Of a stretch of DNA of 64,000 bases, positions 56,166-64,000 are shown piece after piece. Each line of letters starts with the position of its first letter. Positions within the stretch are counted from its first letter, which is position 1. A program made the translations under genes and the position numbers. The stretch is from Nepenthes gracilis (taxonomy: Eukaryota > Streptophyta > Magnoliopsida > Caryophyllales > Nepenthaceae). Below the pieces are notes generated by a model. The model ran no database searches. It was not told where the DNA came from and was given only the letters and a program-made list of their open reading frames with translations. The stretch covers positions 8,170,371 to 8,234,370 of the forward strand of contig BSYO01000026.1 of assembly GCA_033239525.1 (NCBI GenBank). The letters are read 5' to 3'.

Positions 56166-57013
56166 TTAAAATTTATTTTATATCTTCTCCATTTGAAGTG
56201 CATTAACGATTGGAGTGATAAACCTTTCTTAATACTACTGAATTTATTGAAATTAGTATTCTTTCATGATAATAATTTTTCAAGTAACTCTTATGAAGCA
56301 AAGAAATATACAAGAGATTTAGGATTTGATTATATTAATATTGATATTTAGAAGAATGATTGTATCCTTTATCGAAATATATATGAAAAATATCACAATT
56401 ATCCAATTTGTGGGTGTTCAAGGTAAAAAATTGATAAGGATGAAAGAAAAAAAGTTTCGCATAAAATTCTTCATCATTTTTCACTAATACCTTGACTTCA
56501 AAGATTTTATATGTCTTCAAAAATAGCATCTCATATGTGATGGCATAAGAAGAAACGCCCCAATGATAGAGTTTTGAGACATCCAGCTAACTCAAAAGCT
56601 TAAAAATCTTCTAACAAAATGTACCCAAACTTAGCACTAGATTCGTGAAATATGAGACTTGACTTAGCTCCTGATAGATTTAATCCTTTTTACAACTTAA
56701 GTATATCTTACAGCATGTAGTCAGTGATATTAGTACCATATAATCTCCTACCGTGGATGTGTATGAAAGTGAATACTTTATACAGTCATTATTTGTTCCT
56801 GGTCCAAAAGCTCCTGAAAATAATATTGATGTATTCTTGGAACCATTAATAGATGAGCTTATGGAATTATGGTATATTGGAGTTGAAACCTACGATGCCT
56901 TTGGTTTAAACAATTTTAAATTACATGCATCATTATTGTGGACTATCAATGATTTTTCAGCTTACATAAATTTATCAAGTTGGAGTACGAAAGAAAAAAT
57001 TTGCTTGTCTTAA
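56166..57013 (+). pseudogene. TNPD transposase core, part 1
   Basis: Reading resumes with LKCINDWSDKPF, then SYEAKKYTRDLGFDYINID, DCILYR and PICGCSR. After several stops it continues as PGPKAPENNIDVFLEPLIDE, WYIGVETYDAF and SLLWTINDFSAYINLSSWST. These are the TNP2-family core motifs of plant CACTA transposase, including the IDV and TIND acidic positions. At least four stops are visible. Confidence 0.88.
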
Positions 57014-57990
57014 TTGCAATGTTGATACTTTTTCCTATAGATTGTCACAGTCATAAATTATGTTATATGCGTCATTGTAGATTCTTAGATGCCAACATAA
57101 ATGGAGATTTGATAAAAAAATTTTGACGGCATTATAGAAATGTGACATACTCCTAAGCTATTTTCAAAGGATGATGTCCTTAATTAACTTAGTGGATATG
57201 ATAATGTGATATTTGGGAAGGCCGGTACCAAACGAAAGTAACTTGAACATGCTCTCAAGTATAATTGAAAAAAGAAAATTATTTTTTTCAAGTTGTCTTA
57301 TTGGAGTAAAGTTTTGGTTCGTTATAATTTAGATGTTATACATATTGAAAAGAATGTCTGCGAAAGTATCATAGGCACGGTATTAGACATCGATGGGAAG
57401 ATAAAGGATAATTTGAAACCTCCTCTGAATTTGAGGAATATCAAAATTTGAAAGGACTTGCATTCTATTGAATTCGAAAATAAATATTTAATTCCTAAAG
57501 TTGCCTATACGTTGATATTGAAAGAAAAAAGGGTTATTTGTAAGTTTATTGCAAATCTGAAAGTTCCAGATGGTTACTCTTCCAATATATCTCGATTTGT
57601 AAATTGTGTTGATGGTAAAGTTTTAGGGATGAAAAGTCATGATTATCATGTGTTTATGTAAAACCTAATTACACCAATATTTTGTGGTATCTTACCTACA
57701 GAATTATATGAGCCATTAGCTGAATTAGGTGCATTCTTTAAGTAGTTATGTGGAAAAGCATTGCTAGTGAATGTATTAAAAAAAATTAGAACGAAATATT
57801 ATTCTGACCTTTTGTAAAATGGAACGTATCTTTCCCCCATCTTTTTTTGATATCATGTTGCTCTTACCTATTCATGTGGCAAGTGAGGCAAAAGTTACAG
57901 GACCAATTCAATATCAGTGGATGTATCTTTTTGAAAGGTAAGATATCCCTAAAATTTATAGCATGTGTATTTTGAATATAATGATTATGG
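57014..57990 (+). pseudogene. TNPD transposase core, part 2
   Basis: Fragments in several frames follow TNP2 order: FSYRLSQS, a HKWRFDKK-like motif, KNVCESIIGTVLDIDGKIKD, KVPDGYSSNISRFVNC, LGMKSHDYHVFM, PTELYEPLAELGAFF and LTYSCG. Stops and frame changes separate them. Confidence 0.85.
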
Positions 57991-58020
57991 TATTTGAACT
58001 AATAAAGTTTTGTTTACAGG

Positions 58021-58260
58021 TACATGCGTAAGTTAAAATTATATGTACGTAATAAAGCTCACTCAGAAGACTCTATAGCTAAATGTCATATTGCAGAAGA
58101 ATGTCCTATATTTTGTTCTACATATTTGGGTAGGGCAAAAACAAGATTCAATCGTAAAGAAAGAAGTTTTGACGGCGGTGAAGTACATGTGGGGTTATTT
58201 GTGTTTTCTAAATTTGAAAAACCATTAGGTAAAAGAAGTATTAAAGAGTTGAGCTTTTAA
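58021..58260 (+). pseudogene. TNPD exon with DUF4218-type segment
   Basis: After a splice-like TTTACAG, the frame reads YMRKLKLYVRNKAHSEDSIA, then HIAEECPIFCSTYLGRAKTR. This matches the DUF4218 region that follows the TNP2 core in plant CACTA transposases. The frame ends in RSIKELSF. Confidence 0.88.
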
Positions 58261-58575
58261 AATTGGAATAGAGCTCAACTATATATCTTAAAAAGTTGTA
58301 AGGAAGTGCAGCCTTTCATAGAGTAAGATACTTTATTATTATGGTATATAATAGTATTATTAGTGTGGTATATATGTGTTTCAATCCTCCACCTATTAAT
58401 ATAAAGAACTCTAATATTTGATGATGAACAGGAAGTATGAAAATATCAATCAAGATCAGAATATTGATTTGTTAAAGTGGTTTGAATACAGAGTAAGTAA
58501 ATTTTTATACATTTTATATGGTTTGATACGATTTATTAATACTTATTAAATTTTAATACTTATTGTATTCAATAG

Positions 58576-59265
58576 ATCACAGAATTGATAAACAAAGAGG
58601 ATGAAAGAGCAACCAAATATCTTTTATATTTGGCACATGCTCCAATTAAAAGAATGACTTGTTATTCATCATATGTGGTCAATGGATTCCGATTTTACAC
58701 AGAATGTCCAGCAAGAAAGCGTAAAACACAGAATAGTGGAGTGGTGGTGAATGGTAATTTACATAGTGGGAAAATGGACTACTTTAGATTATTAAGAGAG
58801 ATTATTGAATTAGAGTATAATGGTGGAAACATGATAGTGTTTTTTCGTTGTGATTGATATGGCATATATGATATGAAAAATGGTATTAAGAAGGAACCAA
58901 ATGAGCTTACAACAATAAATATCACTCGATTTTTACAAACTGATGAGCCTTATGGTTTAGCATGCCAAGTTGAACAAGTTTATTACGTGATTGACCATAT
59001 AGATTTGAATTGGCGAGTTGTTGTTAGGTCAATGCCACGTAACTTTTATGATATTCCTGTTGGTAAGGAGATCAATAATCTCTACGAAATATATGTGGAT
59101 AGTAATGAGCCAACTTTAGAAACAAACTTGGATTATGTGGTAGAATTAAGTGATATGACGATGCCTTTAGTTAGAACTAATATTGAACCAGAGATTATAT
59201 ATGCTGGTGGATCTAAAGATGTGTACATGTCTAGCAGTGAAGAAAACGAGTCATTGATGTGGTGA
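58576..59265 (+). pseudogene. TNPD C-terminal region with DUF4216-type segment
   Basis: Frame 58585-58857 gives YVVNGFRFYTECPARKRKTQ, NSGVVVNGN, DYFRLLREIIELEY and VFFRCD. A TGA stands where Trp is expected. The next frame, 58873-59265, gives TRFLQTDEPYGLACQVEQVY and WRVVVRSMPRNFYDI. This is the DUF4216 domain plus tail. One TGG-to-TGA change would account for the break between the two frames. Confidence 0.88.
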
Positions 59266-60840
59266 TTGTCCAAGATTGCAATTATATAAGGTAAGTATTT
59301 ATTATGTGCTATTATTTTGTTTTTCGTTATTATACTGGTTATTTCTAAATCAATTGACTATATGATAATAGGTAGTAGAAGGTGCTAAACTACTAGTGCT
59401 TCCAATTTTAGTCTGTCTAAGCAATTGAATGTTTCTTCTTATTTGAAGAGAGTTAAATTTATATCGTGTGTTTGGTTGCAATACTTGAACATAAAACAAT
59501 TGTTAAAAATTTTTGTATTGTGGTTTATATTATCAAAAAATCCTTAATCAACATTGCCATATATGATGAAAGTTTTTATATAAATAATATTGTCTATGTT
59601 ATGTATGTCCAAAGATCTACTTTACCTTGTTGTGAGCAATATGTTTCATTGAAATGAACTATAAAATATGTATCTTCTTTTTCCTTCCATTCAATTCATT
59701 ATTATTAACTTTGAAGGATTGCATATGGATTAGAGAGACTTCTCATATACACTCAGCAGTGTGTTTCCTCTTGCTGCGTCCACTACCATTGTTGAAAATG
59801 AGGTGAAATAAAGAAGTAATCGAGGGGGTTGCTTCTTGGTTCCGAGTAAGTAGCCCTAGATGTTTCATCTGTAATATATAAGGCAACTGTTCTTCACTTC
59901 ATATTTAGCTTTAATTGATAGAAATGATGTGGCAAATATAAACTTCATACTTAAGACAACAGTTAAATTAAACCTAGACAAAGAGGGAAGAGAAAGAGTT
60001 AACAAGGAACAAATCCTCATTCATTCTTGTGTCATTTTTAGTATGGATATCATCCTTTTTAGCCACTAGTAGGGGAAGTGCATTATCTATTTTCTCTCTG
60101 TTTAGGATGCTTTCATGCAGGAGTAGTTGAAAAGAAAGGGATGAATGTTTAGATAATACTCTGTTTTGTCCTATTTTTTAAAATATGTAAATAAATATAT
60201 CTATATAATGACTGCATTATAAGCATATGTATATAAATTGTTTGTTGCTACTGATGCAGTTGATCTTTACTTTTCTAGCCCAACCCTTGCTAGAAAATAG
60301 GTATTTTTCTTTTTTTATACTTATTTTAAAGCATGACTTTATTTATCTAACTCAAGGGCTATTAGTATTTGTAACTTCAATGGATAATGAATATCAAATT
60401 CAAGAAGTGGTTGAAGAACAAACAGATCGAGGTATAAAAGAAAAACCTTAGTATAAATATATTTGATATCTAATGACTTATATATATTGTATTTTTTAAC
60501 AGTTCAACCAATACATGGAAGAACTCATTGTGTTAAATGAAAAAGCAGGAGGGATGATAATCCTACACATGTGAAGATTGATCTGCAATCATCTCTACGA
60601 TGCATTATTGGAGAAAATGCACAATAATTTATTACAGAGATAAAGTTATCTTATTAAATATTACTATCCTATTAATGTTAAGAATTGGAAGCAAATGAAT
60701 GCTCATATCAAGATGAAATTGATGCAAAAAGTAAAGGTAAATTTAATAAATATATAATGATATACCAATAAATTTGGTTATATTTCTTTTTTGTACTATT
60801 TGGAATGCATGACATATTGCCATTGCTTGATTGTTGTAGG
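59266..60840 (+). other. spacer and probable introns between TNPD and the TNPA-like gene
   Basis: The stretch 59600-60510 is conserved, inverted, at 12780-13930. It includes a coding-like frame with LLVFVTSMDNEYQIQEVVEE (60227-60451) that may be an early TNPA exon. Nothing else is recognised. Confidence 0.5.
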
Positions 60841-63143
60841 AAAAATAAGTATTGCCAAATAAAAATCATGTTAATATGGCAATTCAAAAAGAATTGATGA
60901 AAAGATTATGTATTTTGCGTTTTGGTTTGCGAAGAGACTACTACAAGAAGTATAGAATTGACAAAGAGTGGACTGAAAACCACTCTCCTAATGTAGATAT
61001 TGAGCAATGAAAATGGTTGGTTCTAAAATATTGAAAAAGTCAAAAGTTTTGAGTAAGTATATCATCCTTTATTTAATAACACTACTTAATAAATAAAATA
61101 TGAGTAAGAATAGGCTGCGAAATATCAACAAACAGAGTATGTAGTAATGAAATCGAGTATTCAGCTACTGTACAATTCAGTACAGCAGCAAACTAGCATC
61201 AATTAAGTGCATGAGTTGGTACTATCATTCACCACAACAATTGTAGTAGAGTATTTTTATTCCAGATCGTTGTAGTCCATCACCTACAATAGTTGTAGTA
61301 ATTAAGTGCATGATTAGCCAACCTGCTTTTGGCTTCTCCTTTTGCTACAACAGTTGTAGCAATGTATTTTTATCTGCTGTGTCGTCATTGTGAAGTTCAT
61401 TACCAACAAGTGAGTTGCTACTATTATGGCAATTGAGTGTATTCTTGTTCAGTTTTAAATATGTGAAGGATTGTGCTCGATGTATATATGATTGATGGGA
61501 AAATGCTATGGTTTCATGTCTACTCAAGGAGAAGCCAAAAGCTATTTGTGTTTTCTATATAAGATTAGGATTTATTTTCTTAGCAATTCATCCAATGGTT
61601 GTAATTAGATTACAACTACAATATAAGTAGTATATTTTCCTCATTGTAAAACAAGTTTTGGAATTATAATAAAACACAAATAGCTTATGAATTAATGTTT
61701 TTGTTGAATATGCATGGAACAACTCAATTATTTCCTGTTTGTAGAAAATGTACAGTAGAAATGCATTTTCTTCACGATTTAACAGTAGCTACGAAGATCA
61801 GTTTGCATGCTCCATATGTATATCTTTGTACTGGTTCCTAGACACACACATGTATGTGTTCAGATTACTAATGTTATTTATTATTTCAAATGCAGAATAT
61901 GAGTAAAAATAATTTAAAAAATAGAAGTAAACAGAGAATGATGAGTTGCGTTGGCACAAAATCTATTGCACGTATTTTGCATGAGATGGTAATGGCCATC
62001 TTTAATATATGACATCATTTTCTTATTAGCTAACACTTAAAAATTTACAAACAGCAAAGCGCCCCACATTCATATCTCGAAGAATCGATAGAGCCAACAA
62101 AATACTTGAAATTGTTTGCAAAAGAAAAAAATAAAAAGATAAAAATTGGGTTGATAATTAGTCGGAATATACATATCAGAAGCTGTTAGAATTACGTGAG
62201 ACTCAGGTTAAATAAAATGGTGCTGATAACTTTAATGGCAGGATGCTTTTTCAATTGTTCTTGGATGTAAGTCTACGTACATAAGAGGGATGGGAGAAAT
62301 GAAATTATTTTTAAAAGAAAAGAAACGAAAAGATGGAAATTGGGTTGATTATTGGTTGGAATATACATATCAGAAGCAGTTAGAATTACACGAGATTTAG
62401 GTTGAACAAAATGATGCTAATAACTTGATGGTAGGGGATGCTTTTTCAATTGTTCTTGGATGTAAGTTTACATACATAAGAGGGATGGAAGAAGGTCCTC
62501 GGCCAACCAAAAATGACAATAATTATTTAGAAAATCGTAGTAAGATGCTCATATGCTTAGAAAATGATATTAATGCTCGGATTGAGGCTGAAATACAACG
62601 ACGATTAGCAAATCTGCTAAATCAAAAAGAAGTCAAGATTCGTTCTAAATTGCTTGTCAAGTTGAAAGCTGATATATATTCTTATATGCGATATTTAATT
62701 AAAGAAAAATTATGTACAATGCAAATTACAAAAATGGTAAGTTTATAGCTATCTTTTCTTATTATACTTTTAATTGTTTACAATAGAAAATAACATTAAT
62801 ATTCTCTGTTCATTATTTTGCTTGGAAGCTCTCTATATTGCCATAATGGGGATTCAGAATTGACACTGAAAGAACCTTCAGTTTGATATTATGCATTATG
62901 AAAATCATGATCTGCATTCTATGTCTGTTTGTAATGTCTAAACTCAGTTTTTAATAATGCAATGACCTGATGAATAATCCACCACCTTGTTTGCATGAAC
63001 ATTTTTTAATAATACAATGTCCAAACTCAAGTCAGATGGGGTCATAACACAAGTAATTATTTACAGGATTTGGAGAATGCAATTAACCAAATGAATGATA
63101 AAAGTGTCCAAAAAGTAGATAGTGGCTCATCATTTAGGCTTTA
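60841..63143 (+). pseudogene. TNPA-like (Ptta/En/Spm family) transposase gene, broken
   Basis: TNPA-type proteins bind the subterminal repeats and aid excision. The exon at about 60870-61018 reads KRLCILRFGLRRDYYKKYRI, then DIEQWKWLV. The stretch 61921-61987 reads KQRMMSCVGTKSIARILHEM. At 62320-62748 the sequence is GNWVDYWLEYTYQKQLELHE, DAFSIVLGCK, MEEGPRPTKN and a coiled segment. The last recognised piece, 63067-63143, reads DLENAINQMNDKSVQKVDSG and stops. The 62130-62290 segment is a diverged tandem duplicate of 62320-62480. Confidence 0.75.
62125..62485 (+). repeat. tandem duplication (~190 bp) within the TNPA-like gene
   Basis: Both copies share AATTGGGTTGAT, GGAATATACATATCAGAAGC, GATGCTTTTTCAATTGTTCT and ACATAAGAGGGATGG in the same order. 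Only the second copy leads into the longer open frame. Confidence 0.85.
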
Positions 63144-64000
63144 GGTAATCTGTTTTTTACAATTGCCTAAATTTTTTAATGATAACAATGAATAACTCAA
63201 AATAGAAAATGTTTTACTATCTTGAATTACTAAGTTTATTTACATATGCTTGTATGATCCACAAGGAAGCATTCCTTAATTCATTTACATTTAATATCTT
63301 AGAAATGATTATTCGTTTATATTTATCCCTTAAACTTTAAGAAAGAAATTTCTCTGAAAGATATGAAATCAAATAGAGGAAGTAGGAGGTTGTCTTTGTC
63401 CAATTCCACTAGAAGAGCCACCGAAAACTACACTGTATGGAGGGAAATCATAATGATGCCTCTAAAAGCTTAATACTCAGAGCTCCAATGCCTCAACTCA
63501 CCCACGAGGCTGCTTTCTGCAACTTTCATTTATATCTTTAGTCTGATAAAACGACCGCAAATACAATACAACCTGTTAAATCATAGTACTCCTTTAGTAC
63601 TTTTTATAGTTAACTGTCACTAAGAGAGTGGTTGCTATGATTGAGTTTAAGACTCAAAGCTTCCACTCTTGAAATGAAAAGAGCTCCTTACAAAAGCTAG
63701 AGAATTTAACATTTTAAGATTCACTTCCTCCACCATATTTCAAACAAATAGGCAGATAGATTCGCATGGTTTAACTGTCACCTTAGTCCTCCTTCACCTA
63801 TCTTCATTGTATCACCATGAAGATTGTTGTCATTTGCTTGTTGCAGTTAAATTTTATTATGACTTGGCTGTACACTTTACATATTACTCATTAAAGGCTA
63901 AAGTTGTAAGACCGTTTAACAAAAATAAGAAGTGAAATTGTGATCAATCTAATAGGCCTGCTAGCAAAATTACGAGCCAATCTAAAGTTTTGAAAGGCCA
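63144..64000. other. no recognisable gene to the window end
   Basis: A short plus-strand frame near 63364 (KSNRGSRRLSLSNSTRRATE) is unrecognised. No CACTA right terminus of the TTTTTGTAGTG type was seen. Confidence 0.5.

Larger units (their letters stand above)
47259..63143 (+). mobile_element. large composite CACTA (En/Spm) transposon, 3' end not found
   Basis: The left terminus CACTACAAAAAATCTAATT is followed by subterminal words such as AGTGATAAAAATATTACT. The interior holds, in order, a captured ALDH3 fragment, a minisatellite, a duplicated TNPD first exon, an ORF1-bearing LINE, TNPD, a second LINE, the TNPD core through its C-terminal domains, and a TNPA-like gene. A matching right terminal inverted repeat was not seen before 64000, so 63143 marks only the last recognised coding part. 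Confidence 0.8.

Noticed and set aside
63360..63475. Start of another gene (KSNRGSRRLSLSNSTRRATE)
   Set aside because: Too short, no splice or domain support. Left as unrecognised.

Overview
This window reads as nuclear DNA of a flowering plant. It is AT-rich, has only two cellular genes, and their intron-rich structures match plant families: a cyclophilin-40/SQUINT gene and a ZOP1-type splicing-factor gene. Almost everything else is transposable elements in several layers: Copia, Gypsy, a large non-coding LTR element, CACTA (En/Spm) and L1-type LINE derivatives. Nothing in the sequence fixes the species.

Layout. 1-1977: a probable LTR-type repeat. 1978-5727: a foldback structure with two inverted arms of about 1.4 kb around a loop of about 0.9 kb that holds a 62-bp tandem array. 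6.56-10.07 kb: GC-richer repeats and a second probable LTR. 11411-~13990: a decayed minus-strand CACTA derivative that carries a short LINE insertion with a 15-bp target duplication. 14600-22027: a complete non-coding LTR element (LARD type) with LTRs of about 1.9 kb, target duplication GACAG, and at least five minisatellite arrays. 22110-25213 (minus): the ZOP1-like gene. 26533-29486 (minus): the CYP40 gene. 30826-36405: a complete but decayed minus-strand Copia element with target duplication CCACA. 36880-~41900: a three-level nest. A Copia reverse-transcriptase relic is split by a Gypsy element with two recognisable LTRs, and its gag is in turn split by a solo Copia LTR. 41.9-47.26 kb: AT-rich sequence with no recognisable gene. 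47259 to beyond 63143: a large plus-strand CACTA element with TNPD- and TNPA-type transposase genes, a captured ALDH3 gene fragment, a minisatellite, and two LINE-type insertions.

The two cellular genes lie in the same orientation about 1.3 kb apart, and each has a telo-box (AAACCCTAA) upstream of its start. CYP40 is intact: eight exons encode exactly 361 codons. The ZOP1-like gene is the most unusual locus. Its zinc-finger and C-terminal exons are open, but the exon for the OCRE domain carries stops, a 16-bp tandem duplication and a frame change. That exon is flanked by introns of the same phase, so skipping it restores a 219-codon reading frame without OCRE. A 7.4-kb LARD begins 82 bp past this gene's stop codon.

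Exon boundaries, target duplications and LTR ends were read by eye from the sequence. Family names come from recognised motifs, not from database searches.
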